Of a stretch of 64,000 bases of DNA, positions 1 through 11,012 are shown piece by piece. The number at the start of each line of letters is the position of its first letter. Within the stretch, counting starts at the first letter, position 1. The notes beneath the pieces were generated by a model. That model was not told the origin of the DNA. It made no database searches and saw nothing but the letters and a program-made list of their open reading frames with translations. The translations under genes and the position numbers were made by a program. The DNA comes from Owenia fusiformis (taxonomy: Eukaryota > Annelida > Polychaeta > Sabellida > Oweniidae). The stretch covers positions 19,239,915-19,303,914 of the forward strand of contig CAIIXF020000001.1 in assembly GCA_903813345.2 (NCBI GenBank), written 5' to 3'.

Positions 1-34
1 CTTTTTGAGTTATTTGATTTTTTACATTAAAGTG

Positions 35-112
35 CGATAAGAACCGAAAACCGAACCGAAACCGAGGAGATAAAAACCGTGAACCGAACCGAACCGAGGA
101 ATTATGAAACCG
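35..112. repeat. CCGAA-rich simple repeat
   Basis: Short degenerate runs of ACCGAA and CCGAACCGA motifs lie at the left edge of the window. No coding or structural role is visible, and the repeat may continue beyond the window. Confidence 0.6.
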
Positions 113-705
113 TGAGAGCCCTAGTACTAATGTTATCAGAGGTATTGGAGACATCACCTGGACAGACAAATGAAGTGATATTTGAACAGATAAATGGATG
201 ATTTCTCAATATCCCTACACTGTAGTCAAACTTAACTCGGTGGGATGTTATGGGCGACATGTCATTTCAATGATCATATGAACTAGCATTAAATTATGTG
301 TTCACTCTTGCTTCAAGCCCTTCTGAATACATCTGGTGGTGAATAAGACAAAGATAGGGGCAGGGGGCAGGATTCTATTAATCATATATACCTACCCTTG
401 ATGTGCAAATGACTTCTCTTAGGTTAATATTCATCCAATTGTCACAGTTTACTAAATGCCCATTGTATGTTTCACCATTCTTTAACTCCACTAACTGAAA
501 GGTAATCAAAAGAAAACAATAGTACATATTAAATCATCTACGGAAAAAAATTTTGAACCATTTTATTGGCACTATAGTACTACAGTCCTTTAAAGAAAGT
601 TCAAACTTAAGCAATGTAAACTTTATAAATATGACAGCTATCAAAATAAATAAACAGCTACCACAGCTTCATCTAGTATGACCAAAATTAAGATGATGGG
701 TATCA
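113..705. other. Intergenic, no feature seen
   Basis: AT-rich sequence with no ORF that resembles a protein, no splice-site series and no tandem repeat. I see nothing in it. Confidence 0.5.
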
Positions 706-787
706 CCATCCTCCGAACACAGGCCTCCAGAACTCGTATGAAGGAACGAAGTGGATGATGTCTGAAACCCTGCGTTCAGAGGATTGG
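706..787. mobile_element. Tiny MITE, CCATCCTCC family
   Basis: The left end reads CCATCCTCCGAACACAGG and the right end is an imperfect inverted copy (complement CCAATCCTCT). Six bases, GTATCA, are repeated on both sides (700-705 and 788-793), as expected of a target-site duplication. The left end closely resembles one end of the element at 26831-26918. It is an 82-bp non-autonomous copy with no coding capacity. Confidence 0.65.
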
Positions 788-793
788 GTATCA

Positions 794-2231
794 CATATGC
801 ATAATGATATTTAACCGAGATAACAGGGGCCCAGATGACAAGCATCATGGATATATCACAGAAATCTATTTACATGTGTTTACATGGTTTTTACTAATGT
901 TTTCTTGAATTTTCAAACGGTATAAAAGAAAAAAATTAAAACCATATAAAGCATATGCAAGAAACTCTCCATGGACTTTTAGAACAAAATTTTATCATTT
1001 TTAATCTTATTTAAGATCTAAAATTTACTTTACAACTTGGATTGAGTGTATCTAGTTACCAGTATGTAATATATACTAGACCCCTGCAGATTACATTGTA
1101 AAACTCAGCCAAATACAACATAGTAGGTAATAACTTACCGATATTAACCGCTCATGTTGGCATTTGGTTCCTTCATTTTTTCAGACACTTGTCAGTCCTG
1201 TGTATAGTTACTGTATGTGACTTATTTATGTGTAGTGAACATGTCATTCACCATGTCTTCCAACAAAGTTATTTATTCATTTGGATATATGTGATGCGGA
1301 CATTTGCTACTCAATTCTAAAAGAGGACATCCCGAGGTAGCAATGTCAAACATTGTACGAAGGGCGGCTGAAGCGCAATAGATCAACTTTATTTAAGATA
1401 TTATGCAAGGATACTTATAGATTTATTGCTTCATAAAGACCTGAAAATCATTTGCGGGTAACCTTCACTTCTGTTTGAAGTCAAATGACGCTAGGAGTAA
1501 AAGCTATTGAAAACGGGTAACAGAGTATCAAACTCTTAAATGTGCCATTTCTTTTTTCAACTTTTTAAGAAAAATAGCATGCTCAGTCCATCTCAGCGGA
1601 CAAAACTTTAAATACCAGCATGAGTACATGAGTGCAAATTCAGATTTCTGAGAAAATTCTACACCTATTTTATAACTCACGTTGAATGCGGAGAACTTTT
1701 TATGAGCACATACTTAGACTATATCCTATTAGTATATTGAGACTATAAGCAACCTATGTTAAGATTTGGTAATCCCAAATATTTGTCTACATAGGAAGTG
1801 CTATTCAAAATGGCCGATGGAGTGAATTAATTTGCATATTTGTTACTTCAACTAGCTTTATTTCCACTTGACAATACGCTGTGTTAGTTTTTATTGCATT
1901 TAATTGTACCTTACTACTTTATTGAATTTATGTAATGTTTATTTTATTGAAGAAATGGTTCCTCTAATTGATAATTTTGTGCAAAAAATTTCACTGCAAT
2001 TTCCACAGGACAGTAGTTGACAGTTGGATACTATACTAAGTAAATACTGGTAACTAGATACACTGTATCATATCATTTCTTTATTTGTCAAAAAGTCATG
2101 GTCAACATTGTTTACTTCCTGTAAAAGCTATCTGGATTTTGATATAATAGCTTTCCAACGACGCACTGGACAGTAGAATACTAGTGACCTTTAAAACATG
2201 GATAATGCTAATAGCGGCTTATTTCTGGTCT
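794..2231. other. Intergenic, no feature seen
   Basis: AT-rich DNA with only very short ORFs. No recognisable gene, RNA or clear repeat. Confidence 0.5.
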
Positions 2232-2548
2232 CTGTGTCCTACATCAGTATCATCCATCCATGCAAGTATTGGAGCTCTGAACTACTTCTTTTTCGAGCAA
2301 GACTTGTAAATTGTTCATCGTGTGAATGTTTTTACAATCCATTTCCAATATGGCGGTTTGCTAGGTAGTGAGATATGCAACGAACGAAATGAATTTTGAG
2401 AATGAGGTAGGTTTGGACAACCTCCGCCATATTGGAATTGGGCAGAAAAAACAATCATTCGACTAACAATTACAAGTCTTGATCGAAAAGGAAGTACTTC
2501 AGCGCTCCGATACTTGCAAGGATGGATGATACTGATGGGGATACACAG
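2232..2548. mobile_element. Foldback (palindromic) element
   Basis: The arm at 2232-2312 returns inverted at 2463-2548; the shared words include CATCAGTATCATCCATCC and CCAATATGGCGG. The whole segment could fold into one long imperfect hairpin. The small ORFs crossing it are by-products. The family is not assigned and no clear target duplication is seen. Confidence 0.65.
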
Positions 2549-2549
2549 T

Positions 2550-2830
2550 ACTGTCAACCCCCAAAGATTTTCTCGCGGGACAGACTTTTTAGACCCAGTG
2601 ACCAAAATTCGCGAGACATTTGAGGGATTTGTTTGGATCGCGCTAATAGGCCAAATTTTTTATCAAATTCGCGGGATTTCGCGGGACATTCAAGGGACAA
2701 ACACCCTAATTGCGGGACACTTAACAGGGTAACCACCAAAGACTTCATAGAGGGACAGATTATTTAGACAAAGAGCCCTAAATTTGCGGGATTTCACGGG
2801 ACATTCAAGGGATTTGTGTGATTGGGAATA
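2550..2830. repeat. Degenerate GCGGGACATT repeat block
   Basis: Several diverged copies of a motif around CGCGGGACATTCAAGGG occur here. A related stretch with GCGAGACATTG and GGGACACTTGACAGGG occurs at 5755-5885. This suggests pieces of one dispersed element on both sides of the inverted-repeat cluster at 3.0-5.75 kb. Confidence 0.5.
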
Positions 2831-2994
2831 AATGTAAAAGTAAAGTTCAAATCAAACTTTCAGATAAGTCTACTGATTTATCAAATTTAATGTACTTTAT
2901 CTCACATTGTAACTTAAATTAAAGTCAACACAATTTCATACAATACGCATAGGAATATTATTAAACTTTGTTGTAATTTATCAAAAACAAAAAC

Positions 2995-5752
2995 CATGCT
3001 TCAGGTGTGAGTACCGTAATCTAACATGAAATTCAAAAATTCTTAACAATACTTTGCACTTAGTGGTGTTCGTTACCAACTATGAAACGCTTACCCTCAT
3101 AGTGTTATATATTAAAATGTACCTATTCATATAGGCATGGGCTTTCAATTGAAAGGGGTTCGATTAATCTACGTTAAATTATATGGAGTCAGGTTACTTT
3201 TCAAGATATCAGCGTCCATTTATTGTAACTCCAGGTTTGCTAACATTTGCTCAATTCTGAGATGTACACGCGTAGTAAAAAGTCCAACGTTTGAACTTTT
3301 CTTATGTAACTTCTTATATAAGATAAGATAATCACATACTCCTGGTTAACTGTTAAAAATAATAAGAACATAACTTCGACATATCAGTGTTACCTGATGA
3401 ATGGGACCCTCACGTGCCTTCCAAATGGTAGTAAACGAACTCTAGTGTAACTACATCAGCTTATCTTTTCGTCCGATCAACGATAAGTACAGTTATACAA
3501 GAAATGTAAACGAAGTGAAAATATTCCCAAAAATTTTCCGAAAGGCATGTCATTCCGGAAGTTATGATACGTTATGGTGTCACTATGGTAAATCATTGAA
3601 AAATATTGAAAAAATCACAAAATTCAAGTTCTGGTGTGAGGTTCCATATCCATCCGCTAAAAGGTATGACCCTATATAGTCCATTTACAAATTTGTGGTT
3701 TTGCTCTAAATAACGCTGGCTTGGCTTAATAGTTGGCTTCTAGGGTACCTAGTATGCCACTATTTGGTATCAAAATAAAGAGGAGGAGTTCAACTTTCAT
3801 TTGAATTACGAAAATAGCGATGTAGGTCAAAATAGTTCCGGCGTGAGCATGTTTACTACGCATTTGCCCGTCATCTCAGAAATGAGGAAATGGTAGCAAA
3901 CGTGAGTTACAATAAATGGACGCTGATATCTCAAAAAGTAACCTGACTCCCTATAACTTGGTGTAGATCAATCGAACCCCTATATGAACATGTACATTTT
4001 GATATATAACACTATTGGGGGGTGGGTACTACTTTTTGCAAGGCCTGACTTCGTCGCTAACATGCTAAATATAAGAGTTAGCTGACGTTTGGGAGTCTGA
4101 CTTACCTTCTAAAGGTTAGAACCCGAATCTTAATGAAACCATATCACCTTTGTTCCGTCAACCATGGAGCATTTGCCACAACATCCAAGAGGTAAATCAT
4201 GGACCGAGAAAATGAATGATTTCCTTGAAGTTCCGAAAGTTTCAATACGAAAAATTACCGAACATATATGAAAACCGAATATTTGTTCGTTGTTTTCACG
4301 ATTTACAGGTTCGTATGTTCTTCAATGTTTTGGTCTAAATTATAAAGCATCACCAACAGGTCTTACTCTATTAATCGACTAATACAGCAGACGGCTCATA
4401 TTTCTACGTAGCATTTCGTTCAGACAAATAGTGGGACTGTAGATCACGCAGTTTCGTTCGTTGCGTACTTCACTCGAAATTGGTAATTTTATATTGGCTA
4501 CTTCACTTAGCTTGGCGGATGTAGAACATTGCTTAATATTCTTTTAATTTTCACACCAGACATGCTTGGTTGACACGTCAACAAAGTAAAGTTCAAGGGT
4601 CAATGCGTTATTTCGTGATAACTACAACGCCTTCCCGAAAGTCAACATTGATGAAAAATGAAAAAGTCGGAAAAGCATTTACACTAATTTCTATCAAATG
4701 CTATGTTTATGCATCATCATCGACACAACAAAGGTGATATGGTTTCATTAAGATTCGGGTTCTAACCTTTAGAAGGTAAGTCAGACTCCCAAACGTCAGC
4801 TAACTCTTATATTTAGCATGTTAGCGACGAAGTCAGGCCTTGCAAAAAGTAGTAAGCGTTTTATAGTTGATCACGAACGCCATATGTGCAAAGTATTGTT
4901 CCAAATTTTCGAATTTGGTGTTAGATTACGATACTCACACCTTCTGGGGTACATATTGCCATTTTCGAACAAATTAGCCCATACAATGACTATATTTCCG
5001 CAATCCTCTATACATGACCTTCATCTTGACAATATATTTAACATAGGGTTTGCATCTCGATTTTTAAATATCACTACGCCAACATAGGGACTCATTTTTA
5101 GGTAAAATCCCTGCTTCACCAATGAAAATTAACGAATAAAGTAGTTCCTGTTTACGGGACCATATTCTTGAGATTTCTTTCTAAAACTGGCACATTTAGA
5201 AAGTACTTGGAAAGTACTTAGAAAGATGGCATGGCTTCCTACCCGGAAGTGGTATTTACCGTAATAACACCTTATATTACCGAACATAGGTGAAAATGGA
5301 ATGTTTTTTCGATAGCATTATTACACCAAAAGTAGTGCGAAAATGGCCTTTTCACGTGTTGGCATAAAGTTTTGATGACATTTAAAGACACAGTTCCTCC
5401 TTCACGTATATTATCTCATGGAAATGGGCATACCAGCGCAAAGCTCTTTGTTCCGTGGTGAAAAAAAGCTATCAAACATTGTTCCATTTTCATGCATGTT
5501 TGGTAATATAACGTATCATAACTTCCGGAAATGACATGCCTTTCGGAAAATTTTGGGGAATATTTTCACTTCATTTACATTTCCTGTATAACTGTACTTA
5601 TTGTTGATCGGACGGAAAGATAATCTGATGTAGTCACACTAGAGTTCGTTTACTGCCATTTGGAAGGCACGTGAGGGTCCCATTCATCAGGTAACACTCG
5701 TATGTCGAAGTTATGTTCTTATTATTTTTAACAGTAACCAGGAGTAGGGGAT
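2995..5752. repeat. Interleaved inverted-repeat cluster
   Basis: At least four pairs of inverted arms can be read: about 3000-3095 with 4848-4950, 3101-3266 with 3869-4012, 3345-3575 with 5505-5750, and 4025-4165 with 4735-4860. The outermost right arm ends in CCAGGAGTA, which mirrors TACTCCTGG at 3336-3345. The arms cross one another, so one simple hairpin cannot explain them. Nested insertion or rearrangement of one foldback family is the likely origin. No transposase-like ORF is seen. Confidence 0.7.
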
Positions 5753-5885
5753 TGCAACAATTTTGGAAATTCGCGGAGGTCAAAGCCGACATTTGCTTGA
5801 CTTCGCGAGACATTGTGGCGAATTAGCCTAATTTTGATCAAATTTGAAGGATAATCCCGCCATTCCCGGGACACTTGACAGGGAT

Positions 5886-7336
5886 ACAGTTTGAGAACAA
5901 AAGTAAGACGCTGATCACATTGTTTCGTGTTTTAAGGGTCACTATTATTTAGCTGTACATAGCTCCGATGGAGAGCCATTAGTTTCAAAATCTAACATTG
6001 AGTAGATCTAAAACATTGTTATAAAATTTTTAGAAAACAGAGACTTCACTTACCATGGGGTGGTTTACAGCCGTCCTTAGCAAAGAAAGCGGCAACTACA
6101 ATGTAAAATGAAAAGGTGTATACACAGCATCACTTTGGGGTAAGTTAAAATGTCAAAATACGCATGTGTCATCGTGTAAAAAGGATTTAACTTACCATTT
6201 TGAAAATCGTTTAAAATCGTGGAGAAATGGCCGGTGTCGAAAATGAATAAGATTGTCGTAATTTGTTTACTGCTGAAATGCTTCATGCTTCAAAACAAAT
6301 ATAATGCTATATTTAAAAGAATAAATGTATACATATTGATGTAAATACGATTCCATATTTATGATAAATTGATTATAATGACAGAAAACAGCATTAGAAA
6401 TGCGCTGAAATTTCTATCGAGTAGCAACTTTTACTATTCATATAAACATTGAAATGAGAGCAGTTCGAATATAGTCCGGAGTAGGGATACTAGCGGTTAC
6501 CGCTATTTGGTTTTCTGTATAAAAAGCTTTTTCTCCTTTTCTGTCCCGTCGCAGCGCCATCTAGTGTTTGATAAATGAATAAAGGTTTGTTCTTGATAGG
6601 GTAAGTACTAATCTATCAGGAAACATTTACAAGTTTGGTTAGAAACAGAATTTTTGGAGATGGCGGAGTGATTTTTGAGACTATGTAGAGCAGAATAATT
6701 TTCTGAAACAGGTAGCTTTACGGTGGTAGCTCTCTCCAGATTCAGTTATCTCAAAAACGGTGTGGTCACCGTATGCTTATTTTGTAACGGCAAGCTAGAC
6801 AAGACTCCAGTGAACACTGGGCACTGTTTCGCTGAGCTAGATCTGTGCCCATGAATATATTATGAAATGAAACGTTATAATGGTCGTCAATGGGATTTTT
6901 TACTGCAATCTTGACCCTTCATTTTCATGGAATCGGATCAAGGAAGTGAAATCCAAGCGTTATTGCATTATGCTGACGCACTGGCGCACTGTTGTGAACA
7001 TCTAGAGAGTTCCATGTTGGAGATAAAATATCGTTTGTGCATATATAACCTAGTATGATGAAAAATTCCTATAATTTTCATTTTTGGCATTATGATTTAG
7101 ATCAGTCTGTTTACATGTTGATCTATAATGCCAAAGATGTGTCATAACATTTATATGCACAAAAACAAAAGATTCTCATGGAACCATATGGTACAATTAT
7201 CTGCTATGAACTTACATATACACGGACTGTAATATATGGATTATATATGTATCTTCACAATTATGGTAATATCAAAACGGGATCAAAACAAACGTTTAAA
7301 CTTTGACTAGCCATGGAAAATTCTCTACGTATATTC
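5886..7336. other. Intergenic, upstream of ankyrin/SOCS gene
   Basis: AT-rich sequence with no convincing gene. It must hold the promoter of the gene at 7388 (+), but no clear TATA or other box stands out. Confidence 0.45.
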
Positions 7337-7387
7337 TAGTATATCTTGAGATATGCATGTATTGTACAACATTTGAATAAAATCATA

Positions 7388-8944
7388 ATGGGATGTGTAC
7401 ATTCTAATTTTCCCCTGCTTTGCAATCGGCAGACAGACGTCGAAAAATGCTTCTTTGATGCAATATTCATGAATGATCTGGCAACAATGGAAGCATGCTT
7501 GAAAAACAAAGTGGATATTAATATGATATACATATGCGACAGTATAATAAAACATGCATTGACAACCCCTCTGACATGGGCATGCAAGAAGGATTACCCT
7601 TCCAATGAGGGCCTTAGATGTGTTCAATATTTAATACAGAATAACGCTGATGTAAACAAAAAAGATGGACATGGAAGGCTTCCTTTGTCATACGCTACAG
7701 AAAGCGGAGACTATGACCTGATGAAAGAATTGATCAGTGCAGGTACTCATGTAAAAAAGGATACTGCCCTTGATGAGTGTGTTGAGAAATCATTGTTACA
7801 TTGGGCTGTGTATAATCCTCGCTGTATGGAGCTCTTAATACAACATGGTGCTGATGTAAATGCCCTTAGAAATAAGCACACTCCATTGATTCATGCTGCA
7901 AAGCACTGTGGAAATGCAGAGTGTGTGAAGCTATTGATAAAACATGGTGCAGATTTGGAGTACAGAGACTTAGGAAATGAGAGTTATGATTTGTTTTCAT
8001 TATGTCCACGTCCCCACAATTATACCGCACTGTTTTATGCCTTGACTGAGAGATCATTCTCTACTGTTGAAATTTTATTAGATGCTGGAGCAAACTATAA
8101 TGGATTAATATTCCCAGATCAAGAAAATTCCAGAAGTGCTCTGCTTGCTTTAATAGAATTTGGGCGATCGAGATCTACATACTGCTGCATGTATTATACA
8201 GACTATAGATTAGCAGTAGAAACACGTAAGTCCTTAAAGGGGCATAGGGAATTCCACAATTTTGACAAGTGTGCAGCATTACTGATCAAATATGGCTGTA
8301 CTCCAGAACTTGAATGTTTAGGAAGGTATCTTAGTCATGGAAATGCAGATATTTTTAAGCAAATCTTGGATGCTTTGACTTCGAAATATGAGCCTGACAC
8401 ACTGTTTCAGAAATTTAAATCTTCCCCTACTGAAGTGAGTCTCAGGGCAGAGAAGTATGATTGTGCCAAATTACTTCTTGAATATGGAGATACTGTGACG
8501 GAAAATATTAACACATTAATTAGTTCTATGTACATTAGAGACCGGACTGATCCAAGGAAATTGAAATTCTACAAACAGTCCACCAAATTAATGTTAGATT
8601 ATGGCGCAAGGGTATCATTGTGTCGATTTTTCAAAGTTTCAAAGTATCATATCTCTAAGGCCTGCAAGAGTGTAGATCAGATCAGAGAACTTCTTACAGT
8701 TTTAGATTGTTCCAACTGTAAAGAGAAAATATCAAGCCATGCATTCCTTCATAGCCCTTCTGGTGAGACTATAAACAACATAGTGAATAGAAGTATTGAG
8801 TTGAAACATCTTACCAGAATGGTTATTAGAAAATGTTTGTTCTATGGGGGATTGCCACCTGGCAAATGGTTTGTTAGGAATCTGCAACAGCTACCCATAC
8901 CAGAGGCACTGAAGTGTTATGTTAGGTATATTGAACTGGAATAA
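7388..8944 (+). CDS. Ankyrin repeat and SOCS box protein (ASB-like)
   Basis: Single-exon gene for 518 residues. The reading frame opens after an in-frame TAG at 7337, and the first ATG is at 7388 in a good context (A at -3, G at +4). Ankyrin-type repeats run from about residue 50 to 260; they include TPLTWACKKDY, LLHWAVYNPRCMELLIQHGAD and TPLIHAAKHCGNAECVKLL. More diverged helical repeats continue to about residue 450. The last 50 residues fit a SOCS box: LKHLTRMVIRKCLF and then QQLPIPEALKCYVRYIE, with the LPxP motif. Known ASB proteins use this box to recruit elongin B/C and cullin 5 for ubiquitination of a target bound by the ankyrin repeats. The protein starts MGCVHSN, the pattern of N-myristoylated and palmitoylated proteins, which would place it at a membrane. 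The partner is unknown. The exact ASB subfamily cannot be named. The stop codon lies inside an AATAAA hexamer. Confidence 0.85.
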   Translation: MGCVHSNFPLLCNRQTDVEKCFFDAIFMNDLATMEACLKNKVDINMIYICDSIIKHALTTPLTWACKKDYPSNEGLRCVQYLIQNNADVNKKDGHGRLPLSYATESGDYDLMKELISAGTHVKKDTALDECVEKSLLHWAVYNPRCMELLIQHGADVNALRNKHTPLIHAAKHCGNAECVKLLIKHGADLEYRDLGNESYDLFSLCPRPHNYTALFYALTERSFSTVEILLDAGANYNGLIFPDQENSRSALLALIEFGRSRSTYCCMYYTDYRLAVETRKSLKGHREFHNFDKCAALLIKYGCTPELECLGRYLSHGNADIFKQILDALTSKYEPDTLFQKFKSSPTEVSLRAEKYDCAKLLLEYGDTVTENINTLISSMYIRDRTDPRKLKFYKQSTKLMLDYGARVSLCRFFKVSKYHISKACKSVDQIRELLTVLDCSNCKEKISSHAFLHSPSGETINNIVNRSIELKHLTRMVIRKCLFYGGLPPGKWFVRNLQQLPIPEALKCYVRYIELE

Positions 8945-8945
8945 A
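8940..8945 (+). terminator. Candidate poly(A) signal overlapping the stop codon
   Basis: AATAAA spans the TAA stop of the ankyrin/SOCS gene. If it is used, the 3' UTR would be only about 15-25 nt. A later signal could equally be used, so this is a candidate only. Confidence 0.35.
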
Positions 8946-9004
8946 AATGTGATGCAAAAATATCTATTGACATTTGACCAACTTTATTACTTGAAATAGG
9001 ATAA

Positions 9005-9385
9005 ACTTTACAATTGATTGCATTTTGGATTACATGTGGCAATACAATTGATTGTACCCTTGATTGTAATTTGTACGATATATGGCAATTCTTACAGTTA
9101 GTTATTGTGTCGTAAGGCACTCTACAATTGCTTTCAGTGTGGATAACAGTATGTGGTACATTACAATTGATTGCAGGACTGCATGGTACATTACAATCGA
9201 TTCCACTTTAGATTGTATGATCACATTTGACTACACTGTGGACTGTATGGCATATTACAATTGATTGTGCTGTGAACTGTACGATATACAATCAATTGTA
9301 CTGTGGATTTTATATACAATTGATTGTCCTGTATGTTGTATGGAGAATGTAATTGATTGCACTGTAGACTGTATGGTACATTAAG
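9005..9385. repeat. Degenerate CAATTGATTG repeats
   Basis: About ten diverged copies of a 30-40 bp motif around ACAATTGATTG, followed by CTGTGGATTGTATGG-like words. The sequence CAATTG is itself palindromic. It lies directly before the 32-bp minisatellite. Confidence 0.65.
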
Positions 9386-9394
9386 CTTTGTACT

Positions 9395-10365
9395 GTGTAA
9401 GTAGTTATTGATAAGTTCTTTGTATTGTATAAGTAGTGATTGATAAGTGCTTTGTATTGTGTATGTAGTGACTGATAAGTGCTTTGTATTGTGTAAGTAG
9501 TGATTGGTAAGTACTTTGTATTGTGTAAGTAGTGATTTGTAAGTACTTTGTATTGTGTAAGTAGTGATTGGTAAGTACTTTGTATTGTGTAAGTAGTGAT
9601 TGATAAGTGCTTTGTATTGTAAAAGTAGTGATTGATAAGTGCTTTGTATTGTGTAAGTAGTGATTGATAAGTGCTTTGTATTGTAAAAGTAGTGATTGAT
9701 AAGTACTTTGTATTGTGTAAGTAGTGATTGATAAGTGCTTTGTATTGTAAAAGTAGTGATTGATAAGTACTTTGTATTGTGTATGTAGTGACTGATAAGT
9801 GCTTTGTATTGTGTAAGTAGTGATTGGTAAGTACTTTGTATTGTGTAAGTAGTGATTTGTAAGTACTTTGTATTGTGTAAGTAGTGATTGGTAAGTACTT
9901 TGTATTGTGTAAGTAGTGATTGATAAGTGCTTTGTATTGTAAAAGTAGTGATTGATAAGTGCTTTGTATTGTGTAAGTAGTGATTGATAAGTGCTTTGTA
10001 TTGTAAAAGTAGTGATTGATAAGTGCTTTGTATTGTGTATGTAGTGATTGATTAGTGCTTGGTATTGTACATAGTGGTACATGGTATTGTAAGTAGTGAT
10101 TGGTAAGTACTTTGTATTGTGTAAGTAGTGATTGATAAGTGCTTTGTATTGTAAAAGTAGTGATTGATAAGTGCTTTGTATTGTGTAAGTAGTGATTGAT
10201 AAGTGCTTTGTATTGTAAAAGTAGTGATTGATAAGTACTTTGTATTGTGTAAGTAGTGATTGATAAGTGCTTTGTATTGTAAAAGTAGTGATTGATAAGT
10301 GCTTTGTATTGTGTATGTAGTGATTGATTAGTGCTTGGTATTGTACATAGAACGTGTTACATTGT
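9395..10365. repeat. 32-bp minisatellite with 320-bp higher-order unit
   Basis: About 30 tandem copies of a 32-bp unit whose core is AGTAGTGATTGATAAGTG followed by CTTTGTATTG. Unit variants (GTGTAAGTAG, GTAAAAGTAG, GTATGTAGTG) recur in the same order: the run starting at 9461 is repeated from 9781, exactly 320 bp or ten units later. A long open frame crosses it on the minus strand, but this is a consequence of the repeat and not a gene. Confidence 0.9.
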
Positions 10366-10373
10366 ACCTTCAA

Positions 10374-11012
10374 TTTAATAAGTCCAATTTCAACTTGAAA
10401 TCAAAATATTTTGTCATAGTATTTGCATCATAATTTATACAACTTTTGTGTAAAAATAAATTGCAATATATGATATAAGAGACAGTTAAAATAGTTCGAA
10501 ATTATGTTCATGTTATATTTAATTGTATATAATTCCCTTTTAATGGGGCAAGAAAGAATATAGAGTGTAAGATGTAGAAAGAAATCTTTTGAAAGCCATG
10601 CACATCAATATTTGTTTTAGATAACTGACGAAATGTACGTAGAAGTAATTAAAGATTGAAGATGCCGAGAAGTTAAAATTCAGAGGATTTTGAATTACAG
10701 GGATAAGTTATATGTACTTATTACATTAACTACAATTACAAAACAAGAGAATGAATTGATTTGCATGACCCATGACTTTTTAACGATGGACACATATTTA
10801 TTTACCCAGCTTCTGTCATTTACTGCTTTTATAACTTGTTTCCCTATAGAGCTTTGAAAACATTATAATGACTCACTTTACACACTGAGGCAAGATTTGA
10901 AGAATACAAAGCTGGAAATCTGAAACTTCTAACTTTTGCCACAAATGAATATATAATAGATTTTTATGACTTGGAAAATATATGGGTTGACTACAAGATA
11001 TAGCCTGACAAA
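10374..11012. other. Upstream region of the AA15 gene
   Basis: AT-rich, without ORFs. It presumably holds the promoter and 5' UTR of the gene starting at 11013. No clear core-promoter motif is seen. Confidence 0.4.

Noticed and set aside
7346-7387. Extra 14 residues before MGCVHSN in the ankyrin/SOCS frame
   Set aside because: Position 7346 is TTG, not ATG, and an in-frame TAG lies at 7337. The first ATG is 7388.
9405-10373. 322-residue open frame on the minus strand
   Set aside because: It is a translation of the 32-bp minisatellite; the peptide repeats every 32 residues because three units restore the frame.
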